From an uncultured Bacteroidota bacterium (GTDB lineage Bacteria; Bacteroidota; Bacteroidia; 2-12-FULL-35-15): 64,000 nt of DNA. Of this stretch, positions 44,690 through 54,140 are shown in pieces. The notes below the pieces were generated by a model. That model ran no database searches. It was not told where the DNA came from and saw nothing but the letters and a program-made list of their open reading frames with translations. Position 1 is the stretch's first letter. Each line of letters opens with the position of its first letter. The position numbers and the translations under genes are program-made. The DNA lies in contig CAIYIS010000014.1 in the NCBI GenBank assembly GCA_903926385.1, forward strand, positions 1 to 64,000. Direction: 5' to 3'.

Positions 44690-45553
44690 ATGAGACAACT
44701 CAAGATTACAAAATCAATTACCAACCGCGAAAGTGCTTCACTGGATAAGTATCTTCAGGAAATAGGGAGAGAGGAATTGATTACTGCTGATGAAGAAGTA
44801 GTACTTGCTAAAAAAATACGTGATGGAGATCAGGGAGCGCTCGAAAAATTAACGAAATCGAATTTGCGTTTCGTAGTTTCAGTTGCTAAGCAATACCAAA
44901 ACCAAGGATTAAGTTTACCCGATTTGATTAATGAAGGGAATTTAGGTTTGATTAAAGCTGCAAAACGTTTTGATGAAACGCGCGGATTTAAGTTTATATC
45001 TTATGCCGTTTGGTGGATTCGTCAGTCTATCCTTCAGGCTTTAGCGGAACAATCACGTATCGTTCGTTTGCCTTTGAATCAGGTAGGTTCATTAAACAAA
45101 ATCAATAAAGCTTTTTCTAAACTAGAACAACAATACGAACGCGAACCGAGTGCAGAAGAATTATCTGACATCTTGGAATTACCGCAAGATAAAGTGGCCG
45201 ACACCATGCGTGTTTCCGGTCGTCACGTAAGTATGGACGCTCCATTTGTAAACGGAGAAGAAAATAGTTTGCTTGACGTGCTAGTGAATCATGATTCTCC
45301 ACGTGCGGATAGTTTATTGATGAACGAGTCGCTACAAAGAGAAATAGAACGCTCACTTTCTACTTTAACAGAAAGGGAAAGAGATGTGGTAAAATTGTTT
45401 TTCGGAATCGGAATTAACCACGGTTTGACATTGGAAGAAATCGGGGCAAAATTCGATTTAACCAGAGAACGTGTTCGCCAGATTAAAGAGAAAGCGATAA
45501 GAAGATTACGTCACAACTCCAGAAGTAAACTGCTAAAAACATACTTGGGATAA
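44690..45553 (+). CDS. rpoD: Primary-type RNA polymerase sigma-70 factor
   Basis: A 287-residue group 1/2 sigma factor of the short form typical of Bacteroidota, lacking the long N-terminal and non-conserved insertions of E. coli RpoD. Region 1.2 [20 protein letters not shown], region 2 [17 protein letters not shown] and [10 protein letters not shown], region 3, and region 4 with [20 protein letters not shown]. It recognises the phylum's TTTG/TAnnTTTG promoters. Its length and conserved region 1.2 fit the housekeeping factor. A long-stem terminator follows. Confidence 0.95.
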   Translation: MRQLKITKSITNRESASLDKYLQEIGREELITADEEVVLAKKIRDGDQGALEKLTKSNLRFVVSVAKQYQNQGLSLPDLINEGNLGLIKAAKRFDETRGFKFISYAVWWIRQSILQALAEQSRIVRLPLNQVGSLNKINKAFSKLEQQYEREPSAEELSDILELPQDKVADTMRVSGRHVSMDAPFVNGEENSLLDVLVNHDSPRADSLLMNESLQREIERSLSTLTERERDVVKLFFGIGINHGLTLEEIGAKFDLTRERVRQIKEKAIRRLRHNSRSKLLKTYLG

Positions 45554-45579
45554 CAAATTAAACTAACCTTTAGATTATG

Positions 45580-45639
45580 AAAGCCGCATAAACATCAGTC
45601 GAAAAATTATTTCACTGATGATTATGCGGCTAATTTTTT
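45580..45639 (+). terminator. Terminator of the sigma-factor gene
   Basis: GCCGCATAA...CATCAGT (from 45583) pairs with ACTGATG...TTATGCGGC (to 45630) around an A/T loop, followed by TAATTTTTTA. Confidence 0.85.
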
Positions 45640-45682
45640 ACATATAAATTTTCAAATAAATTAATTAAAAACAAACAATGTT

Positions 45683-47164
45683 ATGGCTTTAGATACAAAA
45701 GATGTTTTAAAAGGAGGTACCAGAGGTTCGTACGAAGACGAATTAAACGATTGGATTAAGCAAGAAAAAGCGGCAATTGCCATGATTGGTGTTATTGGAA
45801 CGCTTTGGTTCGAGAAATCTATCGAACTTATTATTTTCCGCAACCAGTTAGTTGACCGCAGTGCAAGTGAGATTATGAAACTGCATCAATATGCAAAAGA
45901 CATTGTGAAAGAACCAATAAATGTAACCGACAGCCTTATGTTGGCTCAGGAAATATTAAAAATGGAAGTAGTTCCTTCTCGTATTGATATTGGACGTTTA
46001 GCATCAGAATGGATTCAGGAGCATGATAAATATAAATCGGCAAGCGCATTTATGGCTGATAAATTACATGATTTTATCGGTATGGATAAACACACCATTG
46101 TTCCGAAAGATGTTATTCTATATGGTTTTGGTCGTATTGGTCGTCTTGCCGCCCGTGAGTTAATAGGACAAGCAGGAAAAGGTGAGCAATTGCGTTTGAG
46201 AGCAATTGTTACCAGAAGTAATTCTGATGAGGATATTCAAAAACGTGCTGATTTATTGCGTACAGATTCTGTACATGGCCCTTTCCCCGGAACTATTATC
46301 GAAGATTTTAAAAACAAGGCATTGATTGTAAATGGACACACCATTATGATGATTGCCACCAACAAACCGGAAGATGTTGATTACACTGCATTCGGAATTA
46401 ATGATGCATTACTAATTGACAATACAGGTATAGCTCGCGACAGAGCAGGATTGAGCAAACACCTCTTATCAAAAGGGGTTGCAAAAGTTCTCTTAACAGC
46501 ACCCGGAAAGGGCGATATCCCAAATATTGTTCACGGAATTAATCACCGCGAATACGATAAAGACGAAACTATTTTCTCAGCAGCTTCTTGTACAACTAAT
46601 GCTATTGTACCTGTGCTTGCTGTAATCGACAGAACACTGGGTATTACCAGAGGACATTTGGAAACCATTCACTCATACACTAACGACCAGAATTTATTGG
46701 ATAACTATCATCCGAAATACCGCAGAGGTCGTTCGGCTGCATTAAACATGGTGATTACTGAAACAGGTGCCGACAAAGCTGTTTCCAAAGTATTACCTCA
46801 GCTAACTGGTAAAATAAGCGGTAACTCAGTACGTGTGCCAACACCTGATGTATCGTTGGCTATTCTTAATCTTACGCTAACTAATCCAACTACCAAAGAT
46901 GGAGTAAATGAAATAATGAAAGAAGCTGCACTAAAAGGAAATTTGGTGGAGCAGATTCAATATTCTTTTTCAAATGAATTGGTTTCGACCGATTGTATTG
47001 GCAATCCTTGTGCATGTATTTTCGACAGTCCGGCAACTATTGTGGCTAAAGATGGAAGCAGTTGTGTTCTGTATGTTTGGTATGATAATGAATACGGTTA
47101 CACTCGTCAGGTTATTCGTTTGGCCAAGAAGATTTCTGATGTAAATCGTTTGAGATACTACTAG
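45683..47164 (+). CDS. gap: Glyceraldehyde-3-phosphate dehydrogenase, long form
   Basis: A 493-residue GAPDH, about 150 residues longer than the classical enzyme. An extra N-terminal region (about 1-135; LNDWIKQEKAAIAMIGVIG) precedes the Rossmann NAD-binding motif YGFGRIGRLAARE. The catalytic Cys is C303 in ASCTTNAIVPVL, with the HSYTNDQNLLD segment and C-terminal WYDNEYGY. It oxidises G3P to 1,3-bisphosphoglycerate in glycolysis or the reverse in gluconeogenesis. Long GAPDH forms like this occur in Bacteroidota and some Gammaproteobacteria; the role of the extension is unknown. A terminator follows. Confidence 0.96.
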   Translation: MALDTKDVLKGGTRGSYEDELNDWIKQEKAAIAMIGVIGTLWFEKSIELIIFRNQLVDRSASEIMKLHQYAKDIVKEPINVTDSLMLAQEILKMEVVPSRIDIGRLASEWIQEHDKYKSASAFMADKLHDFIGMDKHTIVPKDVILYGFGRIGRLAARELIGQAGKGEQLRLRAIVTRSNSDEDIQKRADLLRTDSVHGPFPGTIIEDFKNKALIVNGHTIMMIATNKPEDVDYTAFGINDALLIDNTGIARDRAGLSKHLLSKGVAKVLLTAPGKGDIPNIVHGINHREYDKDETIFSAASCTTNAIVPVLAVIDRTLGITRGHLETIHSYTNDQNLLDNYHPKYRRGRSAALNMVITETGADKAVSKVLPQLTGKISGNSVRVPTPDVSLAILNLTLTNPTTKDGVNEIMKEAALKGNLVEQIQYSFSNELVSTDCIGNPCACIFDSPATIVAKDGSSCVLYVWYDNEYGYTRQVIRLAKKISDVNRLRYY

Positions 47165-47186
47165 AATTATTTTTTATTAAATACTC

Positions 47187-47223
47187 AAAAGTCCTGTTTC
47201 ATAGTACAAAACAGGACTTTTTT
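47187..47223 (+). terminator. Terminator of the GAPDH gene
   Basis: AAAAGTCCTGTTT (47187-47199) pairs with AAACAGGACTTTT across a short loop, ending in a T-run at 47223. Confidence 0.88.
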
Positions 47224-48000
47224 ATTATTTATATTTCCTTACAAATTACACTCACTATTAAAACTATTTTCTCAATAAATATAAAGACCGAATTTTCTTC
47301 TGATTTGCAAAAAAGCAATAAAAGACGATTTGCTTACATTCCTAAAAAAGGAAAGCACCCGAATTGGGTTTCGGGTGCATTCCATAAAAACAGAATGCTT
47401 CTGAAATGTATTTCCGATACATTCTAGAAAAATGGAATACTCCTGAAACGTATTTCGGATATATTCGATAGATATGGAATGCCTCAGAGATTTGTTTTGG
47501 ATATGTTTCCGAAAAAGGAAATGCTCCCGAAATGTGTTTCGGAAATGTTTCAGAGAAAGGAAATGCCTCCCAAATGTGTTTCGGACATGTTTCCAAAAAA
47601 GGAAATGCTCCCGAAATGTGTTTCGGACATATTTCCGAAAAAGGAAATGCTTCCCAAATGTATTTCGGACATGTTTCCGAAAAAGGAAAACCACTCTAAC
47701 AGAGTTTTAAATTTTTTTTTTGGAATATATAATAGTTTTAAAACACTTCTCCAAGACACAGACAAGTCGAAGATGTAAAAAGCTACTAACGGTATAAAGC
47801 AGAAATTGAATACAAAATTCAGAACACTTAATTAATATAGACTTTTTGCTTGATGAATTGTAGTGCAAACTAAATTTTTTAATACGAATTTGCCATATTC
47901 CAAACAATACAATTTCAAGCTACATCAAACTTATTTTTGTGAAAACATCGAATAACGGAATACTATTTGCAGTATAAACATAAATCAAACGATTCAAATT
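47224..48000. other. Long intergenic region with a 42-bp hairpin array
   Basis: 777 bases between the GAPDH terminator and the diheme lipoprotein gene. Most of it is the array at 47350-47684. The remainder (47685-48000) is A/T-rich with a minus-7-like TATTTTTG at 47932-47939 (+), 61 bases before the next start. Overlapping ORFs of 60-140 codons on both strands come from the stop-free unit. Confidence 0.7.
47350..47684. repeat. Tandem array, eight copies of a 42-bp unit, each an imperfect hairpin
   Basis: Copies start at 47350, 47392, 47434, 47476 (41 bases), 47517, 47559, 47601 and 47643. In the consensus, GGAAA pairs with TTTCC (outer stem), a five-base internal loop follows, and CCGAAA pairs with TTTCGG across TGTG (inner stem), then GAAAAA as spacer. 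Copy 1 has arms GCACCCGAA/TTCGGGTGC and copy 2 has outer arms AGAATG/CATTCT, so both sides changed together. The 5' copies are most diverged. Confidence 0.95.
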
Positions 48001-48483
48001 ATGCAACAATCCAAAATATTTAGTTCATTAATGGTTATTATTATAGTTGCTGGAATCCTGCAATCCTGCAAAAAAACGAATACCACTCAAAGCGAAAATC
48101 AAAACGAAACTAAAATTTCAACTCATGGAAGTACTCAAAGTCACAATTCCGGACAAAATTGCATGACCTGTCATAAACCCGGTGGCTCGGGAGAGGGTTG
48201 GTTTGCTATTGGAGGATCTGTATATGACACTATGCTTACTTCAGTTTATCCCAATGCAACGGTTAAGTTGTTTACAGGCGCCAATGGATCGGGCACTTTA
48301 AAATATACTTTTCAAGTGGATGCGTTGGGTAATTTTTATACTACCGAAAGCATAGATTTTGGTTCCGGGCTTTTTCCTGCGGTACAAGGAAATACATCCA
48401 CACGTTTTATGTCCACTTCAATCACTACAGGACAATGTAATAGTTGCCATGGAGTGTCAACAAACAGGCTGTGGACACGATGA
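48001..48483 (+). CDS. Lipoprotein with two c-type heme motifs
   Basis: A 160-residue predicted lipoprotein. Hydrophobic signal with lipobox GILQSC, acylated Cys C23. Two CxxCH heme-attachment motifs: CMTCH at 54-58 and CNSCH at 146-150, so two covalent c hemes are possible, separated by an Ig-like beta region (about 68-130: GGSVYDTMLTSVYPNATVKL). It is probably an electron carrier or sensor on the outer face of a membrane. No cytochrome maturation or respiratory genes are nearby; the next gene is convergent, 41 bases away. I do not recognise a named family. Confidence 0.82.
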   Translation: MQQSKIFSSLMVIIIVAGILQSCKKTNTTQSENQNETKISTHGSTQSHNSGQNCMTCHKPGGSGEGWFAIGGSVYDTMLTSVYPNATVKLFTGANGSGTLKYTFQVDALGNFYTTESIDFGSGLFPAVQGNTSTRFMSTSITTGQCNSCHGVSTNRLWTR

Positions 48484-48524
48484 GGATTTCTTATGTTATG
48501 TTTTAAAGAATAGTAAAGTCCTCT

Positions 48525-50297
48525 CTATTCCTTCACAAATTTTATAAAAGTAGTTTTATTCTCAAGTGTCGTTTTTATAAAATACACACCATTCGAAAGT
48601 TTGCTTATATCCATTTGTTCAGTGAAAGATTCGGTAACCATTCCTTTATTTTTTTGAATCAAGGTTTGTCCCAGAATATCTATTAATTCTATGGTTACAA
48701 CCGATTTTTTTTGCAGATTAAAATTAAGATACAATTCATCTGTAGCCGGATTAGGATAAAGAGTTATCTGATCATCATTAGAAATTTTAGTAGTTGATAC
48801 ACCCAAATTGAAACAAGGTGTAAACGAAATGGAATCGGAGGCAATACCATTTACTATAACCTGTAACCAATAGTTTGCAACTGGTAAGCCCGTAGGAAGC
48901 GAGAACTGAGTTGTGTCTGCTAAACCACCTGTTTGCACATCGGTACGGTTCCAATTAAATGTGCGAGCATAATATACATTGCTACCATTGGTAAGCCTTA
49001 CAAGAGGATAATTAGTGGCCATTTGAAAATCATCACCATACGAAGCTCCTTCGGAGATACCATTAAAGTTGGTGCCCGTGATGGTGTAATTACAATTTGT
49101 ATCATTCCATAATGTATCGATAGCCGGTTTCCCAGCAACCAAAGGGCTTCCGGAAGGAGAGTAAATATAATACTGAACGGCTTCCAAATCTGCAAAAAGA
49201 ATATTACCATCGGGCAACACCAGCATATTGGTATAATAACTCGGTACACTCAATGTATCTAGTCCATTGGGAGCAAGCACAGGATTAAAATAATTGGTTA
49301 AATAATCGAATTCGTAAAACCAGGTAGGCGCATCAAAAATATGCGTTATGGAAGTTGGTGCATGAGAAACAGCACACAATATCTTCCCATTTGGCAACAT
49401 AGCCGCAGCTCCATCGGGCACTCCCTTATTATTCGGAATAACCGGGCCTGCCGCCCATGTGCCCGGACTAGTTGTACCGGAAGGCGTATAGATTGCTGTT
49501 TGATTAGTTCCTCCCAGAAAAAACGCTCTTCCATCAGGAAGTAAAAGTCCCGGGCCGCATTCCGAACCAAATGGGTCGTATAGTTGATTAGGCAATTGCG
49601 CATCAACCACCCATTGATTCAAAGAAGGTATGTATCTTTCGGAATTGACAGAGTTCACATCCACAAACAAAATACTTTGGTCGGGCAATTTTACCCACGA
49701 AGATTCATTATGCGAACCGATGGCTGTTGGAGAAGGCGACCATGAATTAGTAAGAGGATTAAATATTGATGTAGTATGAGAACCACCACCAACTATAGCC
49801 TGCAAAACTCTGCCATCTGGAAGTATTTCGGAATTGGCATCACTATAAGTTACACCTTGACTAGGAGCCATTGTCCATTGATCCACTACAGGGTCGTATG
49901 TTTCTGCTTTGTTATATCCCGTTCCGTATTCGCCTCCGGCAACATACACACGACCATCTTTTAAAACTTGTGAAGAAAAATACAATCGCGAATGATTCAT
50001 CGAAGCGGTGCTTGTCCATGTTCCGTTTACATAGCTTCCATGAATATCCGGAGTTAGTTTATTCCAAATACTACCAATGCTATCATTACCTCCTGTGTAT
50101 GCTTTGGCAATAACACTACCGTCACTCATCAGCAACATCACTCCTCCACAACTATCTGGTGCCAGATTGGTAACAGGAGTCCATGTGCCTTGTGCTAGAG
50201 AAACATTGACAAAAAAAGAGAACAAGCAGAAAGTGTATAATGAAGGGACTGTTTTTTTTAAAATTAATTCGCGGATAATTATATATAAAGAATTCAT
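48525..50297 (-). CDS. Kelch/galactose-oxidase-like secreted protein with T9SS domain
   Basis: A 590-residue exported protein. The signal peptide ends NVSLAQ near residue 36; the first ATG gives a rather long basic N-region, so an internal start is possible. Residues about 40-390 contain Kelch-type propeller repeats (LPDGRVLQAIVGGGSHT, LLPDGRAFFLGGTNQTAIYTP, LKDGRVYVAGGEYGTGYNKA), followed by a galactose-oxidase C-terminal-like Ig domain (about 400-500: ITGTNFNGISEGASYGDD). The last 75 residues are a T9SS type A sorting domain (LYPNPATDELYLNF). I cannot confirm the copper ligands of galactose oxidase, so enzymatic activity is open. Confidence 0.88.
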   Translation of the reverse strand: MNSLYIIIRELILKKTVPSLYTFCLFSFFVNVSLAQGTWTPVTNLAPDSCGGVMLLMSDGSVIAKAYTGGNDSIGSIWNKLTPDIHGSYVNGTWTSTASMNHSRLYFSSQVLKDGRVYVAGGEYGTGYNKAETYDPVVDQWTMAPSQGVTYSDANSEILPDGRVLQAIVGGGSHTTSIFNPLTNSWSPSPTAIGSHNESSWVKLPDQSILFVDVNSVNSERYIPSLNQWVVDAQLPNQLYDPFGSECGPGLLLPDGRAFFLGGTNQTAIYTPSGTTSPGTWAAGPVIPNNKGVPDGAAAMLPNGKILCAVSHAPTSITHIFDAPTWFYEFDYLTNYFNPVLAPNGLDTLSVPSYYTNMLVLPDGNILFADLEAVQYYIYSPSGSPLVAGKPAIDTLWNDTNCNYTITGTNFNGISEGASYGDDFQMATNYPLVRLTNGSNVYYARTFNWNRTDVQTGGLADTTQFSLPTGLPVANYWLQVIVNGIASDSISFTPCFNLGVSTTKISNDDQITLYPNPATDELYLNFNLQKKSVVTIELIDILGQTLIQKNKGMVTESFTEQMDISKLSNGVYFIKTTLENKTTFIKFVKE

Positions 50298-50508
50298 AAA
50301 ATGATTTTATAGTTTTTAAAATTGTTTCCAAATGTAGGAATATTATTATTCCATAAATGTATTTAAGTCTATTCAACTATTAAAAAAAGACTAATTCAAT
50401 CATTGAATAAATCCCTATCCCAAAAAAGTTTTTTAAATATAATATATATCATTTGACTAAATAAATTAATTTAGCAACCCAATAATTAACCAACATATCT
50501 AAATTACT

Positions 50509-52752
50509 ATGAAAAAAATTACAACACTGCTTTCACTTTGTTTGGTTTTATCTTTAACCATGCATGCTCAGGCCCCTCAGGGATTCAATTATCAGGCTGT
50601 TGCCAGAAGTTCAACGGGCATTGCATTAACCAATCAACCTATAGGATTACAATTAAGTTTACATCAAGGTAGCTCATCCGGACCTATTATTTATGCAGAA
50701 ACTCATACTGTAACTTCTAACAACATCGGATTGTTAAATGTAGTTGTTGGAACAGGCTCTGTGCAAAGCGGAGTTTTTAATACTATAGTATGGAGTGCAG
50801 GCCCTTATTTTATTGAAGTAGGTATGGATGTAGGTGGGGGAACTAGTTATGTAACCATGGGAACTCAACAATTAATGAGTGTGCCTTATGCATTATATGC
50901 TGAATCGAGCGGAACAGGAGGTGCTGTTGGTGCAACAGGTGCTACTGGACAAACGGGGTTAACAGGAGATATAGGTGCTACAGGAGCTACCGGAAATAAT
51001 GGATTAACAGGACCTACTGGGTCGAACGGATTGGCAGGTGCTACTGGTAACACAGGTAATATAGGAGCAACAGGAAATAATGGAGCAACGGGTGTAACCG
51101 GTGCTACAGGAGTAGCGGGTGCAACTGGTGCCACTGGAAATAACGGGACCAATGGAACAAACGGAATAGCGGGTATAGTCGGAGCTACTGGAGCAACAGG
51201 AATAGTTGGAGCTACAGGTCAAGATGGAAATAACGGAACCAATGGGGCTACAGGAGCTACCGGAGCTACAGGACTTCCTGGAAACAATGGATTGAACGGT
51301 AATAATGGAGCCGCAGGTGCTACTGGAGCCACAGGAGCGTCAGGAACGAATGGTACAAATGGCATTGCTGGAGCAACAGGTGCTGCTGGAGCAACAGGTG
51401 CAACAGGGGTATTTTCTGTTGCTGGCACATTTGGACAAACGCTTTATAATAATGGAACATCTTGGGTTGCTACTAGTAGTTTATATAATAATGTAACTAA
51501 TGTAGGTGTTGGAACTTCATCACCGGAATTCAAATTATCTGTTGGTGCTAATAGTGGTGGTGATGGAGGTATTCTTGCTCAAGGATCATTCGCGTTAGGT
51601 ACTTCTTTAGTTACTACTGGTGCAGGAACTCGTATGATTTTTTATCCTAAAAAAGCTGCCTTCAGAAGTGGTTATGTTTCCGCTCTGCAATGGGATGATA
51701 GCAATATTGGTAATTACTCTACAGCGTTTGGTAATTCTTCTAAGGCAAGTGGAACCAATTCAACTGCAATGGGAAGTAGTACAACTGCTTCTGGTGTTGG
51801 TTCTACCGCGTTGGGTGTTTCTACTACAGCAGGTGGTATTAATTCCACTTCAGCCGGATTCAATACCACCGCAACCGGAGATTATTCTACTGCATTAGGG
51901 AATGGTGCTAACGCTACTCAAAACAGTTCTGTATCTATAGGTAATACTACTTTAGCTAGCGGACTAAATTCTACAGCTTTTGGAAATACAACTACAGCAA
52001 GTGGCCCTTCTTCGACTTCTTTGGGAGGATTTACATCCGCTAGTGGCAGTTATGCTACAGCAATGGGCTACATCACCACAGCTTCAGGTAATTATTCCAC
52101 CGCAATGGGGTACACTACCACAGCCAGTGGTGTAAACTCTACAGCTATTGGTTCAAATGTTTCTTCTAATTTGCATCAGGGAGCATTAATGCTAGGCGAC
52201 TTTTCTACAGCTACTTTGATGACAGCAGCTACTGATGATATCATGATGGCTCGTTTTAACGGAGGATATAAATTATACAGCAACTCTGCTCTAACTGCCG
52301 GTGTTCAGTTGGCTTCTGGTGGAGGAGCGTGGGCAGCAGTATCTGATAGAAATAAAAAAGAAAATTTTATTGACATTGATAATGAAGACATACTTCAGAA
52401 AATTTCTTCTTTAAAAATTACCAATTGGAATTACAAAGCGCAGCCAAAAGCTACTCGTCACGTGGGTTGTATGGCTCAGGATTTTTATCTTGCATTTCAT
52501 TTAGATGGAACCAGCGACACCACTATCAATACCTTGGATATTGACGGAATTAATATGGCAGCCATTCAGGCCTTAAAAAAACGCACAGACGATTTGAATG
52601 ATGCAATGAAAAAATTGCAGAACCAAACCAACGAAAATGCTGCTTTGAAAAAAGATATTTCAGAATTGAAATCAGAAAATGCTTTGCTGAAAGCAGAGAT
52701 GGATGGAATCAGAATTAAATTGGATTTGATGGATGTAAAATCAAAGAAATAA
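50509..52752 (+). CDS. Collagen-like/YadA-head surface protein with S74 chaperone domain
   Basis: A 747-residue exported protein. Signal peptide 1-20 (ending TMHAQ). After a beta-rich N-terminal domain (about 22-135), collagen-like Gly-Ala-Thr-Gly triplets fill about 138-300. A YadA-like head region follows (about 385-570; repeated GxxSTAxGxxTTASG). The C-terminus is an intramolecular chaperone (peptidase S74) domain with S612 in SDRNKKENF, the site of self-cleavage in this family, and ends in a coiled coil (about 695-747). The whole recalls a trimeric fibre such as a phage tail spike, but with a secretion signal and no phage neighbours. No T9SS sorting domain is seen. A strong terminator follows. 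Confidence 0.9.
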   Translation: MKKITTLLSLCLVLSLTMHAQAPQGFNYQAVARSSTGIALTNQPIGLQLSLHQGSSSGPIIYAETHTVTSNNIGLLNVVVGTGSVQSGVFNTIVWSAGPYFIEVGMDVGGGTSYVTMGTQQLMSVPYALYAESSGTGGAVGATGATGQTGLTGDIGATGATGNNGLTGPTGSNGLAGATGNTGNIGATGNNGATGVTGATGVAGATGATGNNGTNGTNGIAGIVGATGATGIVGATGQDGNNGTNGATGATGATGLPGNNGLNGNNGAAGATGATGASGTNGTNGIAGATGAAGATGATGVFSVAGTFGQTLYNNGTSWVATSSLYNNVTNVGVGTSSPEFKLSVGANSGGDGGILAQGSFALGTSLVTTGAGTRMIFYPKKAAFRSGYVSALQWDDSNIGNYSTAFGNSSKASGTNSTAMGSSTTASGVGSTALGVSTTAGGINSTSAGFNTTATGDYSTALGNGANATQNSSVSIGNTTLASGLNSTAFGNTTTASGPSSTSLGGFTSASGSYATAMGYITTASGNYSTAMGYTTTASGVNSTAIGSNVSSNLHQGALMLGDFSTATLMTAATDDIMMARFNGGYKLYSNSALTAGVQLASGGGAWAAVSDRNKKENFIDIDNEDILQKISSLKITNWNYKAQPKATRHVGCMAQDFYLAFHLDGTSDTTINTLDIDGINMAAIQALKKRTDDLNDAMKKLQNQTNENAALKKDISELKSENALLKAEMDGIRIKLDLMDVKSKK

Positions 52753-52788
52753 TTTATACCTCGTATTTCATTGATTTAATGTAAAGGA

Positions 52789-52829
52789 AACATATATTAT
52801 TCGGACAATTGAATAATATATGTTTTTCT
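52789..52829 (+). terminator. Terminator of the collagen/S74 protein gene
   Basis: Fourteen-base perfect arms AACATATATTATTC (52789-52802) and GAATAATATATGTT (52811-52824), then TTTCTTTT. Confidence 0.85.
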
Positions 52830-52865
52830 TTTACCCACATACCATATATATTAGCATAAACAAAA

Positions 52866-54131
52866 ATGAATATTACTATTCGAGTACTTTTAACAGGAAT
52901 CGTTCTTTTTTTAATTGACCTTTATTTTTTTCAAGCCATAGTTACCATATTAAAAGGAACGGCTGCTTCCAGAAGGAATACGGTATATTATATCTACTGG
53001 GGTTTTACGGCTCTTTCCATGCTTTTTCTAGTAACTGTAGTTTTGGTTAATTACATTAATCTTCCTCCCTTTATCAGAGTATATGTCTTTTCATTTTTCC
53101 TACTAATAATTATCTGTAAAATTATTGGCTCTGTTTTTCTAGCTACCGATGATTTAATCAGGTTGTTTCGCTGGATATGGAGCTATTTGATAAAAACCCC
53201 CGCTTCAGAAACAAGAGAGATAATTAAAAATCCTCATGCTGTTTCCCGCCTGCAGTTCTTAAATTATATTGCCCTTGGAATGGCTGCCTTACCATTTGCA
53301 AGCTTTATATATGGTATGGTTAAAGGAGCTTTTAATTACACCATTCATTCACAAAAGGTGATATTGCCACAGTTGCCATCTGCTTTCAACGGAATAAAAA
53401 TTGTTCAAATTTCAGATATTCATTTAGGAAGTTTTATTTCGACTGAACATGTTGAAAAAGCCATCGAAATAGTACTAAAGCAAAAACCAGATTTAATCCT
53501 ATTTACAGGCGACCTTGTAAATAACCGTGCAGACGAAACGCTACCATTTATTGATGTGTTGAGTAAATTGAAAGCTCCGCATGGAGTTTACAGTGTGCTT
53601 GGAAATCATGATTATGGAGATTATGTATCATGGGATACGCCTGAGGCAAAAGATCAAAACTTACACGATTTAAAACAAGCCCACGCTAAATTTGGTTGGA
53701 GATTGTTGCAGAATGAACATGTATCTATTAAGCGAGGGGATACAGAAATAGCATTATTAGGAATTGAAAACTGGGGAGGTCAAATGCATTTCCCAAAGTA
53801 TGGAAATATGAAACTGGCCCATGCGGGAACAGAAAAATATCCTGTAAAACTTCTTTTATCTCACGATCCATCCCACTGGAGTATGCAGGTAATTAAAGAT
53901 TATAAAGATATTGATATTACTTTCAGTGGACATACGCATGGATTTCAGTTTGGCATTGAATTACCCGGATTTAAGTGGAGCCCATCACAATATATTTATA
54001 AGCAATGGGCAGGTTTTTATACGGAAGACAAACAACATTTGTATGTAAATCGAGGGCTAGGTTTTCTGGGCTATCCCGGAAGAGTTGGGATAATGCCAGA
54101 AATTACCGTGATGCAAATTTACAATTCTTAA
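52866..54131 (+). CDS. Membrane-anchored metallophosphoesterase (YkuE-like)
   Basis: A 421-residue protein. About four N-terminal membrane helices (about 5-28, 40-62, 70-95, 132-150) precede a calcineurin-type phosphoesterase domain. Metal ligands: D184 and H186 (ISDIHLGSF), D216 (GDLVNN), N247-H248 (GNHDYG), H332 (SHDPSHW), H356 and H358 (GHTHGF). Related YkuE/LpxH-like enzymes cleave phosphoester or pyrophosphate bonds, often in lipid substrates; the substrate is not shown here. It is followed after nine bases by the AlkC/D-like gene, suggesting co-transcription. Confidence 0.92.
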   Translation: MNITIRVLLTGIVLFLIDLYFFQAIVTILKGTAASRRNTVYYIYWGFTALSMLFLVTVVLVNYINLPPFIRVYVFSFFLLIIICKIIGSVFLATDDLIRLFRWIWSYLIKTPASETREIIKNPHAVSRLQFLNYIALGMAALPFASFIYGMVKGAFNYTIHSQKVILPQLPSAFNGIKIVQISDIHLGSFISTEHVEKAIEIVLKQKPDLILFTGDLVNNRADETLPFIDVLSKLKAPHGVYSVLGNHDYGDYVSWDTPEAKDQNLHDLKQAHAKFGWRLLQNEHVSIKRGDTEIALLGIENWGGQMHFPKYGNMKLAHAGTEKYPVKLLLSHDPSHWSMQVIKDYKDIDITFSGHTHGFQFGIELPGFKWSPSQYIYKQWAGFYTEDKQHLYVNRGLGFLGYPGRVGIMPEITVMQIYNS

Positions 54132-54140
54132 AAAACAGTT

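Noticed and set aside
5918-47684. The tandem arrays as CRISPR arrays
   Set aside because: Units are contiguous without unique spacers, and no cas genes are present.
47272-47778. Overlapping 70-140 codon ORFs on both strands
   Set aside because: Open frames on both strands through the 42-bp array; paired arm changes favour structure over coding.
50509-52752. Prophage remnant suggested by the S74 chaperone domain
   Set aside because: No capsid, tail, integrase or lysis genes nearby, and the protein has a signal peptide.
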